Shown: piece after piece, positions 8,821-16,619 of the stretch
Layout of the letters: every line of letters begins with the position of its first letter
How positions within the stretch are numbered: the first letter of the stretch is position 1
Assembly (NCBI GenBank): GCA_045577695.1
Contig: JAZNIW010000014.1
Location: 1 to 27,515, forward strand
Direction: 5' to 3'
Length of the DNA stretch: 27,515 nucleotides
From: UMGS1279 sp045577695
Lineage (GTDB): Bacteria > Bacillota > Clostridia > Oscillospirales > Acutalibacteraceae
The notes under the pieces: model-generated
Database searches by the model: none
Told to the model about the DNA's origin: nothing
Seen by the model: the letters and a program-made list of their open reading frames with translations, nothing else
Position numbers and translations under genes: made by a program

Positions 8821-11664
8821 ATGAACGCAGAAATTATCTGTGTCGGCACGGAGTTATTGCTGGGAGATATTGTTAATACCAATGCCAAATTCCTTTCGGT
8901 TCGTTTAGCCGAATTGGGTTTTAATCTTTTCAGCCAGTCGGTGGTAGGCGATAATGCTGCGCGGTTAGAGGCCCAACTTCGTCTCTCTCTTTCGCGTAGT
9001 GATTTAGTCTTGTTAACCGGTGGTCTTGGCCCCACACAGGATGATATTACCAAAGAAACTGTGGCAGCCGTATTGGGACGTCCATTGTTGATGCACGATG
9101 AATCCTTGCATCGAATGACGGCGTATTTCGAAAAAACCGGCCGCAAGATGGGGGAAAGCAATCGAAAGCAGGCTTTGACGATTCAAGGCGCTACGGTGCT
9201 CGCTAATGAATATGGCACGGCACCGGGATATTATATCCCTTACGAAAAGGGGGCCATTGTGTTGTTGCCCGGCCCACCGGTCGAGTTGCAACCGATGTTT
9301 GACGAGGCGGTTGTTCCGTTACTCAAACCCTTTGTTCATTCCATCATTGTATCTCAAAATGTTCGCTTGTTTGGCATCGGCGAATCGGCTGCCGCCGAGC
9401 GTTGCGGAAATTTATTGCAAATGAAAAATCCCACCGTGGCCACCTACGCCAAAACCGGTGAGGTAGATATTCGTGTGACTGCATCGGCTGACGATGAAGT
9501 GCAAGCTCAAGAAAAAATTGCGCCGATTGTAGGTCGGCTGCGCGAGATGTTCGGCAGTCACGTTTACGGTATCGGCCCGCAAAACCTGCAGGAAACGGTG
9601 GTTTCTCTTCTCAAAGAAAATCGCCAAAAATTAGCTACGGCGGAATCCTGTACCGCCGGTATGCTTTCGGGAAGAATTACCGAAGTTCCCGGTTCTTCGG
9701 AAGTGTTTGATATGGGCGTGACGGCCTATGCCAATTATGTAAAAACAGAGGCCCTTTGTGTGGATAAAGAAATCTTGGCTGAAAAAGGGGCCGTCTGCGC
9801 AGAGGTAGCTGCTCAAATGGCGGTTGGTGTTCGTACGCTGTGCGATTCGGATGTAAGCGTTGGGATTACCGGCGTTGCCGGACCGGGGGAAAGCGAGGGC
9901 AAGCCGGCCGGATTGGTTTATATTTCCTTGTCGGACCGCCGAAAAGTTTATGTTCGCAAGATTTTATGTCGTGGAAAAAGTCGGGAAAGCACCCGTGAAA
10001 TAGCTACCAAAACGGCATTGGATATGGTGCGTCGATATCTGCAGAAGCAGGAAGATTTTTTGGCCTTCGGCACCCCGATTGGGCAACCGATTGTGGTGAT
10101 GGAAGGGTATGAATTACCCCCTTACTTAGAGGATGATACGGCATTACCGATGATTAAAACCACCGGCGCACAACCAATTCCCGCTCAACCTATGCAAGAA
10201 GAATCCCCTCTTTCGGGTAGTGAATTTCATACCCATTTGGATTTGCAAAATGCGGAACCCTTGGAGGAAATGCTTTCCTTGCAAGGGGAAGTAGTCTCGA
10301 ATTCTTCCCTCGTGAGAGAAGAGGGGTTGGGTTTTTTGCATAACGATTTGTCGGAAGAGAAGGATGAAGAGCAAGAAATCAAACCGACTCAACCGAAAGA
10401 AATATTTGACCAAGGGGTGAGCGAAATGACCGACAATAACCAATCTCAAGTCCCTTCGAAGAAAGGAAGATTTCTTTCTTCCTTCTTTCCGATGCGAGGC
10501 GACTCGTTTGCCGAAATTTTGCGCAAGTGTATATTCATCCTTTCCTTCTTGGTGATGATAGGATCGATGATATATTTAATTCAATATTTTGTTGAGGGCA
10601 GCTTACAAAGTGGCTTGGTCAAAGAAGCCGCAGCTGTTTGGCAAAATGAGGAGAGCTACGAACGGAATGAAGAAGGGGTTCTCATAGGTTTTGAATCGCT
10701 GATGGAGGAGAATGAGGATATCCGCGCATGGATTCAAATTGAGGGCACCAATATCAATAATCCGGTCTATCAAGGAACCGACAATCTGTATTATGCCAGT
10801 CATAATATGAACAAAGAACCGAGCCGCTATGGAGCTCTTTTTTTGGACAAGTATGCCTTTGTTGGGAAAAACGCCACCAGCCAAAACTTGGTAATTTACG
10901 GGCACCATATGCGGGATGGCACGATGTTTGGACCGCTGAAGCACTATACCGATTTAAACTTTTATAAAAAGCACGCGGTGATTGATTTCACCACCTTGTA
11001 TCGTGAGGGAGAATACAAAATTTTCTCCGTGTTTATTACCAACACCAAGCCGGAACACGATAATGGGGAGGTATTTGATTATCGAAAAAGTGACTTTGCC
11101 GATGATGAGGAGTTTATGCAATTTGTAAACGACGTGAAAGTCCGTAGCGTAATCGATACCGGAGTGGACGTGGTGGCAACCGACGAGTTAATAACCCTTT
11201 CTACTTGCACCTACGAGTTTGATGATGCCCGTTTGGTAGTAGTGGCACGCCGTGTGCGTGATGATGAGCGCGATACCATACACAATACAGAGGCGGCAAA
11301 GGTTAATCCGTATCCGGTGTATCCGGCGGTTTGGTATACCCAAAAAGGACTTACCAAGCCAAAAAACACACCAACACATACCGAAAACACTTCTTCTGAC
11401 TTGACTTCATCTGCAGTAACGCCTGCTGTTTCTTCCAAGTCTTCTTCGGTGAAAAATACCGGCAGCGCCAATCGAGTGTCGAGCCAAAGTTCGAAAAAAT
11501 CCAACACCTCGGTCACCTCGGTGAAAGAATCGACAGCCTCTACGTCGTCGAATAACGAGACGTCTTCTTCGCAAAAAATGCCTTCCGACTCTTCGCAACC
11601 GATCGTTTCTACCCCTTCTGCTTTTGGGAAACCCGAAAGTGAACTTTCGAACAATCCACAATAA
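8821..11664 (+). CDS. cinA: CinA - transmembrane - class B sortase fusion protein
   Basis: One continuous 947-residue frame joining two enzymes. Residues 1-415 are complete CinA: a MoCF domain with TGGLGPTQDD at 66-75 and PGPP near 150, then a PncC-like NMN deamidase domain with ATAESCTAG and GITGVAGPG. An acidic Pro/Glu-rich linker follows (about 416-560), then a transmembrane segment (about 568-590), then an extracellular class B sortase (about 620-830) with catalytic His695 (YGHHM), Cys796 (TLSTC) and Arg804. The tail is Ser/Thr-rich with no second membrane anchor. Known chemistry: CinA degrades ADP-ribose-type compounds and NMN in the cytosol; sortase B attaches proteins to the wall or makes isopeptide bonds outside. 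ATG 8821 has GTGAGGA before it; a longer upstream frame overlaps thiI and is rejected. What the fusion achieves is unknown. Confidence 0.92.
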   Translation: MNAEIICVGTELLLGDIVNTNAKFLSVRLAELGFNLFSQSVVGDNAARLEAQLRLSLSRSDLVLLTGGLGPTQDDITKETVAAVLGRPLLMHDESLHRMTAYFEKTGRKMGESNRKQALTIQGATVLANEYGTAPGYYIPYEKGAIVLLPGPPVELQPMFDEAVVPLLKPFVHSIIVSQNVRLFGIGESAAAERCGNLLQMKNPTVATYAKTGEVDIRVTASADDEVQAQEKIAPIVGRLREMFGSHVYGIGPQNLQETVVSLLKENRQKLATAESCTAGMLSGRITEVPGSSEVFDMGVTAYANYVKTEALCVDKEILAEKGAVCAEVAAQMAVGVRTLCDSDVSVGITGVAGPGESEGKPAGLVYISLSDRRKVYVRKILCRGKSRESTREIATKTALDMVRRYLQKQEDFLAFGTPIGQPIVVMEGYELPPYLEDDTALPMIKTTGAQPIPAQPMQEESPLSGSEFHTHLDLQNAEPLEEMLSLQGEVVSNSSLVREEGLGFLHNDLSEEKDEEQEIKPTQPKEIFDQGVSEMTDNNQSQVPSKKGRFLSSFFPMRGDSFAEILRKCIFILSFLVMIGSMIYLIQYFVEGSLQSGLVKEAAAVWQNEESYERNEEGVLIGFESLMEENEDIRAWIQIEGTNINNPVYQGTDNLYYASHNMNKEPSRYGALFLDKYAFVGKNATSQNLVIYGHHMRDGTMFGPLKHYTDLNFYKKHAVIDFTTLYREGEYKIFSVFITNTKPEHDNGEVFDYRKSDFADDEEFMQFVNDVKVRSVIDTGVDVVATDELITLSTCTYEFDDARLVVVARRVRDDERDTIHNTEAAKVNPYPVYPAVWYTQKGLTKPKNTPTHTENTSSDLTSSAVTPAVSSKSSSVKNTGSANRVSSQSSKKSNTSVTSVKESTASTSSNNETSSSQKMPSDSSQPIVSTPSAFGKPESELSNNPQ
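10410..10428 (+). promoter_or_regulatory. Possible internal ribosome binding site and start for a free sortase
   Basis: AAGGGGTGAG (10412-10421) stands 4 nt before an in-frame ATG at 10426 (codon 536), between the CinA part and the transmembrane segment. Translation from here would give a normal-sized, 412-residue membrane sortase. It may be a live second start or a relic of a separate sortase gene before fusion. Confidence 0.45.
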
Positions 11665-11694
11665 AAAACGCTCTACAGAAAGCAAGGTGAATGC

Positions 11695-14490
11695 ATGGTT
11701 CCGGATTTAACACTGGAAGTGATTTATTTTGGTGCATCGACTGATTTTAAAATGGAATTTGCCCTTTGCGGTAGTTGTAATGTTCGGTTTTTAAGCTTTT
11801 TGGCCAAAAGTCGGACTGAGTTTTTAATGGCTCTTCAAAAAAGCACGATGCGTAGTCGCGTGATCATTGCCGTGGGCAGTTTCAATCCTTTGGATCTCGA
11901 CTATCTGCCGAAAATTATTGCCAAAGCCACCGGCTATGTATTGAAACCGGTAGATAAGACCTTGTTTTCGGTGGCCGATTTGGGCGAGTTTTCTTTGCCC
12001 GATACCGCCGTTCCGTTGGTAACAGCATCCGGAGAATTCGGTGGTTGTGTATTGGAAAATTTCGACCAATCCATTATTCTATTAACAGCCGAACGTGACC
12101 TAAGGCACACCTTGGTTGACGAGTTGGTTTGTCCATATTTAACCTTTTTCGCACAGAAAAAAGGTAAAACAACAGCACCGGATCAACGGGTGATCCTTGC
12201 GCCCACCGTTCCCGCAGATGTGGTAGAGCAAGTTGCAGCGCCGGCGGTTGAATCGACGATGCAACAAGACTCGGTGGAGTCGGCGATTGTCCCATCTGCC
12301 ATTGCCGGTTCGGACGCGGCTTCGGCTGAACCTACTACAAAGGGGACGTCGGCGCAAGTCGATGAATTTACCACCGAGCAGGCCTCCAAAGTGGCCGTTT
12401 TGAACGAAAAGCCGGCGGAAGATATTCCTTTGGATGTTCATTCCGAGCAAGAGGTTAAGACTGCCCCCGAAGAAGAAGCGGAACACCCAATGTATACCGT
12501 GGCCGACCAGCCTGAACACAGCGGTGGGCAATTCAATTTGGAGGATTTTTTAACCGAAGGTGCTGCTGTTCCTCCGAGCGAGGGGAAAGGGGTTCGTCGC
12601 CGCTGGTGGCGCGTCTTTATTTCCATTTTGTTGGTAATAGCCGTTTTGTTGGCCTCCTATTTCGGATATGAGTGGGTCTTTCAGCCAATGCAAACGGCAA
12701 ATGTCTATGCCGAAACGCAAAAAAGTTACGGCATTCCTTGGGAAAAATTGCCGCAAGAGATGCTTTACAAATTCGGCAAACTTTATCAAACCAATGCCGA
12801 CATTTACGGGTGGCTGAGCATTCCCAATACCAATATTCATCTGCCGGTGGTTTCAGCCGCAAAGCGCTCTCCGTTGTATTATGAAACGCATTTGTTCGAT
12901 GGCAGTGCGAATCGATTTGGCACGCTGTATACCGATAATGTCAGCAGTAAGGACGGTTTCTCCCGCAATATTGTGGTTTACGGAAAGGATATTCAAGAAA
13001 ACACTATGTTTTCCGAATTAAAAAAATATCTGGAGTTAGATCACTACAAATCAGCTCCCACCTTTACCTTTGACACCCTTTATTTGGAAAACAATTGGAA
13101 AATATTTGCTGTATTTCAAGGGACAAAGCAAAAAATGGAGCGCTTGATTTGCACCCGTTTTTTTGACGATGCCGCGTTTGCAACCTACTTAAGAGAACTC
13201 ACTGAGGCCTCTCGCATTGATACCAATATTGATTTGGATATCAATGACCAACTGATTACCTTGGTTAGTGAGGGTGAGGGTGTTCAAACAGTGGTGGTTG
13301 CCCGTTGTGTGCGTGAGGGAGAAAGCCCGTTGGTCGATGTGACCGGTACCGCGCTTAACGAGTCTTCCCCATCCTTTTTTGAAAGTTCTTCGGCGGTGCC
13401 TTCCTCTCCCTCCTTGCAAGAAATCTTAGAGGAGGATAAAGTTGTTTCGACCGATAAAAATATGATAGATGGTGCCTCCAGTCGGTATGAGCAGCAAGAA
13501 ATGGTTTCTTCCGCCATTACGGTAAAACCGCTGCTTTCTTCCAAACCGGTTTTATCTTCCGGCAGCAAAAAGCCGGTCAGCAACAAACCGGCGAGCAGTA
13601 AGCCGATCAGCAGTGTGAAACCATCCTCAACCACAACCACATCACAGGTCTCCTCTACGCTCACCGAATCGATAAAACTGCCAACCCTAACGGTGAAAAA
13701 TCAGCTCACCGGCAAGGTGGTTGCCGCCCCTGCTAACGAAATCCTCGCACAGGTGATTGAGGCAGAAATGGGTTCGAGTTATCATATTGAGGCTTTAAAA
13801 GCACAGGCGGTTGCGGCCTATTCTTGGTTACTCTGCAATGGAGCGGCCGATGGAAAGGTGCCCAGTGCACCGATGAAACAAGCGCTTTCTCGCGCGCAGC
13901 AGGCGGCGAATGCCGTGGCCGGTCAGGTGGCGGTTTACGGCGGCAAGGTGGCCAGCACTTATTATTACGCCATCTCGGCCGGAAAAACCGCCAACAGCAA
14001 GGATATTTGGAGCTCTCAGTTACCCTACCTTTATAGCGTGGATTCCTCGGTGGACAAGAGCGTTAATGGCTTTCAAACCATTCGCAAATATGCCGCATCG
14101 GATGTAGCGAAATGGGTCGAAGACCAGTGGGGGATTGATTTGAAAAAAACGGCCGATAAATCCAAGTGGTTTGTATGTAGTTATGATAAAAACAACTGCT
14201 ATGTTACTACCGTCAAGGTGGGGGGCGTATCCAAAAAAGGACCCGCGCTTCGTAATGAGTTGTTCACCACATCACGTGTCGGAGCAGCCAATGTGTTGCG
14301 CTCCAGCGCCTATAAAATTGCCTATAGCAAAACCGATGACAAATTCACCTTTACGGTGCACGGTTACGGTCACGGAGTGGGAATGAGTCAAACCGGCGCT
14401 AACGCTTACGCAAAAAGCGGTAAGGATTATGAATGGATTTTAAAACATTACTACACCGGCATTACGCTGGGGAGTTATTATGACGAATAA
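11695..14490 (+). CDS. Pseudo-MoCF - transmembrane - pseudo-sortase B - SpoIID domain protein
   Basis: 931 residues. Residues 1-150 follow the CinA MoCF domain of the preceding gene segment by segment, but the TGGLGPTQDD signature is VGSFNPLDLD (60-69) and PGPP is TAER. An Ala/Glu-rich linker (150-300) and a transmembrane helix (305-325, after RRRWWR) follow. Next comes a class B sortase fold (about 350-540) in which catalytic His is K431 (YGKD), the TLSTC site reads TLVSEGE with Glu526 for Cys, and the Arg is lost. After an SSKP-rich linker comes a SpoIID/LytB domain (about 665-930) with EALKAQAVAAYSW, candidate catalytic Glu691 (IEAEM) and HGYGHGVGMSQ at 889-899. SpoIID proteins cleave denuded peptidoglycan in spore engulfment or stimulate amidases. 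An AAGGTG site precedes the ATG; 30 nt after the CinA-sortase gene. Probably a wall-acting protein held at the membrane beside the sortase. Confidence 0.87.
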   Translation: MVPDLTLEVIYFGASTDFKMEFALCGSCNVRFLSFLAKSRTEFLMALQKSTMRSRVIIAVGSFNPLDLDYLPKIIAKATGYVLKPVDKTLFSVADLGEFSLPDTAVPLVTASGEFGGCVLENFDQSIILLTAERDLRHTLVDELVCPYLTFFAQKKGKTTAPDQRVILAPTVPADVVEQVAAPAVESTMQQDSVESAIVPSAIAGSDAASAEPTTKGTSAQVDEFTTEQASKVAVLNEKPAEDIPLDVHSEQEVKTAPEEEAEHPMYTVADQPEHSGGQFNLEDFLTEGAAVPPSEGKGVRRRWWRVFISILLVIAVLLASYFGYEWVFQPMQTANVYAETQKSYGIPWEKLPQEMLYKFGKLYQTNADIYGWLSIPNTNIHLPVVSAAKRSPLYYETHLFDGSANRFGTLYTDNVSSKDGFSRNIVVYGKDIQENTMFSELKKYLELDHYKSAPTFTFDTLYLENNWKIFAVFQGTKQKMERLICTRFFDDAAFATYLRELTEASRIDTNIDLDINDQLITLVSEGEGVQTVVVARCVREGESPLVDVTGTALNESSPSFFESSSAVPSSPSLQEILEEDKVVSTDKNMIDGASSRYEQQEMVSSAITVKPLLSSKPVLSSGSKKPVSNKPASSKPISSVKPSSTTTTSQVSSTLTESIKLPTLTVKNQLTGKVVAAPANEILAQVIEAEMGSSYHIEALKAQAVAAYSWLLCNGAADGKVPSAPMKQALSRAQQAANAVAGQVAVYGGKVASTYYYAISAGKTANSKDIWSSQLPYLYSVDSSVDKSVNGFQTIRKYAASDVAKWVEDQWGIDLKKTADKSKWFVCSYDKNNCYVTTVKVGGVSKKGPALRNELFTTSRVGAANVLRSSAYKIAYSKTDDKFTFTVHGYGHGVGMSQTGANAYAKSGKDYEWILKHYYTGITLGSYYDE

Positions 14491-14511
14491 AGAAAATGTG
14501 GTGACGTAAAT

Positions 14512-15885
14512 TTGTTAAAAACTTTTTTTAAGCCAACCGATATGACCAAAGGTTCCCCGTGGAAAAGCATTCTGGTCTTTACAATTCCTATGCTTCTCGG
14601 CAATGTGGCGCAACAAATGTACAGCACGGTGGATAGCATTGTGGTGGGAAAATACATTGGCGATAACGCCTTGGCGGCGGTGGGCAGTTCAACCCCTATT
14701 CTTAACCTTTTGTTGGTTCTGTTTATCGGCATTTCAGCCGGTGTTGGCATTATGGTGGCCCAATATTACGGTGCGAAAAAGCGGGAGGAATTATCCTACA
14801 CCATCGGTACCTGCATTACGGTAACAGCCATTTCATGTCTGCTTATCATTGCTGTAGCAGTCCCCTTTATCCGCAAAATTTTAATTTTTTTAAACACGCC
14901 GCCTGCTATTTTGGACGGGTGCACCGCCTATTTGATGATTTCGCTTATTGGCATTGCCGGTATGGCCTACTTTAATATTTTAAGTGGTATTTTACGCGGG
15001 ATGGGGGATTCCATTTCCCCCCTTATCTATTTGCTGGTTGCAACGGTGATCAATATCGGTCTGGATATTTTCTTCGTGGCTGTGGTTCAGATGGGGGTGG
15101 CAGGTGTTGCTTTGGCTACCGTCATTGCCCAAGGTATTTCTTCAATTTTGTGCCTTGTTAAACTGGCTCGAATGCGCGGCCATTTTGATTTTGGCTTAAA
15201 ATATTTAAAACCCAAGGCTTCGTATGTCAAAATCTTGGTGCGGCTGGGTTTGCCCTCCGGTTTGACGCAAGCTGTTCTGTCCTCAGCTATGATTATAGTG
15301 CAGTCACTAACCAATCAATTTGGGGAATTTTTCATTGCCGCCAATGTGGTGGTAATGCGGGTTGACGGTTTTGCTATGATGCCAAATTTCTCCTTCGGTA
15401 TGGCTATGACTACCTTTGCCGGTCAAAATGTAGGAGCCGGCTTGTATGATCGTGTTACCAAAGGAGCCAAACAGGGAACAATGATGGCAGTTTTGTTTTC
15501 AACAGCCATAACCCTAACCATACTGCTTTTTGGCAAGGGGTTGATGAGCGTCTTTACGGACACCGCCGCTTTGATAAATTTAAGTTATTATCAAATGCAA
15601 ATTCTAGCGGTCGGCTATATCGCCTTTGCCGTCACCCAAAGTTTTTCGGGCGTTATGCGTGGCGCAGGGGATGCGATGACACCTATGTGGATTTCGTTGA
15701 TTACCACAGTGGTAGTGCGCATACCGTTGGCTTACGCTATTTCCTATCTCACTCGCACACCGGAACTTCCGGTTGGCCGCAGTGAGTGTATTCAAGTATC
15801 TCTTCTTTGTTCGTGGGTTATCGGCGCTATTTTAACAATTATTTTCTATGCTCGGGGCAAATGGAAAAACAAGGCGATAAAGTAA
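14512..15885 (+). CDS. MATE family efflux transporter
   Basis: Polytopic membrane antiporter of the MATE (NorM/DinF-like) family that exports cationic drugs or metabolites using Na+ or H+. 457 residues, family length, with twelve hydrophobic segments in two homologous halves. Seen: N-terminal MTKGSPWKSIL, IPMLLGNVAQQMYSTVDS, and the second-half signature FSGVMRGAGDAMTPMW. The start is TTG at 14512 with GGTGA seven nt before; an ATG at 14541 is possible but has no ribosome binding site. It lies 21 nt after the SpoIID-domain gene and closes the operon. The substrate cannot be read from sequence, and its link to the upstream genes is only by position. Confidence 0.92.
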   Translation: MLKTFFKPTDMTKGSPWKSILVFTIPMLLGNVAQQMYSTVDSIVVGKYIGDNALAAVGSSTPILNLLLVLFIGISAGVGIMVAQYYGAKKREELSYTIGTCITVTAISCLLIIAVAVPFIRKILIFLNTPPAILDGCTAYLMISLIGIAGMAYFNILSGILRGMGDSISPLIYLLVATVINIGLDIFFVAVVQMGVAGVALATVIAQGISSILCLVKLARMRGHFDFGLKYLKPKASYVKILVRLGLPSGLTQAVLSSAMIIVQSLTNQFGEFFIAANVVVMRVDGFAMMPNFSFGMAMTTFAGQNVGAGLYDRVTKGAKQGTMMAVLFSTAITLTILLFGKGLMSVFTDTAALINLSYYQMQILAVGYIAFAVTQSFSGVMRGAGDAMTPMWISLITTVVVRIPLAYAISYLTRTPELPVGRSECIQVSLLCSWVIGAILTIIFYARGKWKNKAIK

Positions 15886-16113
15886 CAACAAAACTTGCAG
15901 TCCAATGAGTTAAACGGCATAAGTTCCATCATTCGCTTTGGCAGAGGTACAACTGTTATGCATAATGGCATTTGGTTCATTCGTAAAAGAAACTGCGGGA
16001 GACAACCTTTATAAAAGGGTCGGCTGCGGGATATCGGTTTTATTGCAAGAAGTTTTTTTGTGCTGAGAAAAAATTATTTTTTCAATAAACAAAAGAATCG
16101 AAAAACAAAAAAG
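15886..16113. other. Intergenic stretch after the MATE gene
   Basis: About 230 bp with no gene or tRNA that I can recognise. A short CCTTT-ATA-AAAGG dyad near 16007-16019 is too weak to call a terminator; the strong hairpin is further on at 16114-16139. Confidence 0.4.
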
Positions 16114-16139
16114 CCTTGAAATCTCAAAAGATTTCAAGG
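16114..16139. terminator. Bidirectional terminator (operon end, + ; tRNA transcript end, -)
   Basis: A perfect 11-bp stem (16114-16124 with 16129-16139) and a CAAA loop. It is followed by TTTTTCGTTTG on the + strand and, read on the minus strand, by CTTTTTTGTTTTT. It can end the 6413-15885 operon on one strand and the tRNA-Ala/repeat transcript on the other. Confidence 0.85.
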
Positions 16140-16180
16140 TTTTTCGTTTGTTGGAGCAACAACACCTACGAACGAAGCCA

Positions 16181-16441
16181 TCGAGTTGCTAACTTGGAAT
16201 TAGCAGAAGACTTTCGTGCGAATTGGGTGTCGAGCCCCTCGATTGGTGGAACTTCGCCACTCAAATCCGAACCTTTTGGTCGAGTCGCTAAGTTGAAATT
16301 AGCACAAGACTTTAAGACGAATTGGGTGTCGAGCCCCTCGACTGGTGGAGCTTCGCCACTCAAATCCGAACCTTTTGGTCGAGTCGCTAAGTTGAAATTA
16401 GCACAAGACTTTAAGACGAATTGGGTGTCGAGCCCCTCGAC
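16181..16441 (-). repeat. 99-bp tandem repeats downstream of tRNA-Ala
   Basis: Direct repeats with period 99: the same block starts at 16219, 16318 and 16417. Copies 2 and 3 are almost identical; copy 1 (16181-16279) has diverged, and copy 3 runs into the tRNA. On the minus strand each unit ends CTCCACCA, like the tRNA 3' end, and continues with a perfect GTCGAG-GGG-CTCGAC hairpin. The units therefore lie downstream of the tRNA on its own strand, ahead of the terminator at 16114-16139. A 156-codon open frame on the + strand exists only because 99 is a multiple of three. Confidence 0.85.
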
Positions 16442-16517
16442 TGGTGGAGACGAAGAGGATCGAACTCTCGACCTTACGGATGCGAACCGTACGCTCTCCC
16501 AGCTGAGCTACGCCCCC
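16442..16517 (-). tRNA. tRNA-Ala (anticodon CGC)
   Basis: 76 nt including an encoded CCA. The cloverleaf folds fully: acceptor GGGGGCG with CGTCTCC (two G-U pairs, one at 3:70, the alanine identity pair), D-arm GCTC/GAGC, anticodon arm TACGG/CCGTA with loop TTCGCAT, and T-arm GAGAG/CTCTT with loop TTCGATC. Anticodon CGC reads GCG. It has its own promoter about 20 bp upstream and is followed on its strand by the 99-bp repeats. Confidence 0.95.
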
Positions 16518-16535
16518 ATAAAATTTCTAAATAAT

Positions 16536-16564
16536 ATTATACTATACTCCGCCCCAAAAAGCAA
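16536..16564 (-). promoter_or_regulatory. Promoter of tRNA-Ala
   Basis: On the minus strand TTGCTT (16559-16564), 17-bp spacer, perfect TATAAT (16536-16541), ending 18 bp before the tRNA. The -35 and most of the spacer lie inside the hairpin at 16547-16581. Confidence 0.75.
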
Positions 16565-16581
16565 GTCCTTTTGGGGCGGAG
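16547..16581. terminator. 13-bp GC-rich hairpin at the end of the DUF1846 gene
   Basis: Perfect 13-bp stem (16547-16559 with 16569-16581) and a 9-nt loop, 38 bp after the DUF1846 stop codon. There is no T-run directly after it on the minus strand (TATAGTATAAT follows), so it may be a weak terminator or a 3'-end protector. It shares sequence with the tRNA promoter. Confidence 0.6.
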
Positions 16582-16619
16582 AATAAAAATTTTTATTGAA
16601 AGAGCTGTTGTATGCGACC

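Noticed and set aside
11650..11664. C-terminal NNPQ of the CinA-sortase protein as a cut NPQTN sorting signal
   Set aside because: Four residues at the end of a low-complexity tail, without the TN, hydrophobic helix or basic tail of a sorting signal; probably chance.
16181..16449. CRISPR-like array
   Set aside because: Adjacent 99-bp units without unique spacers; one unit merges into a tRNA gene. This is a tandem repeat.
16116..16586. 156-codon + strand open frame over the repeats and tRNA
   Set aside because: It is the antisense of tRNA-Ala plus 99-bp repeats; the frame stays open only because the period is a multiple of three. No start signal.
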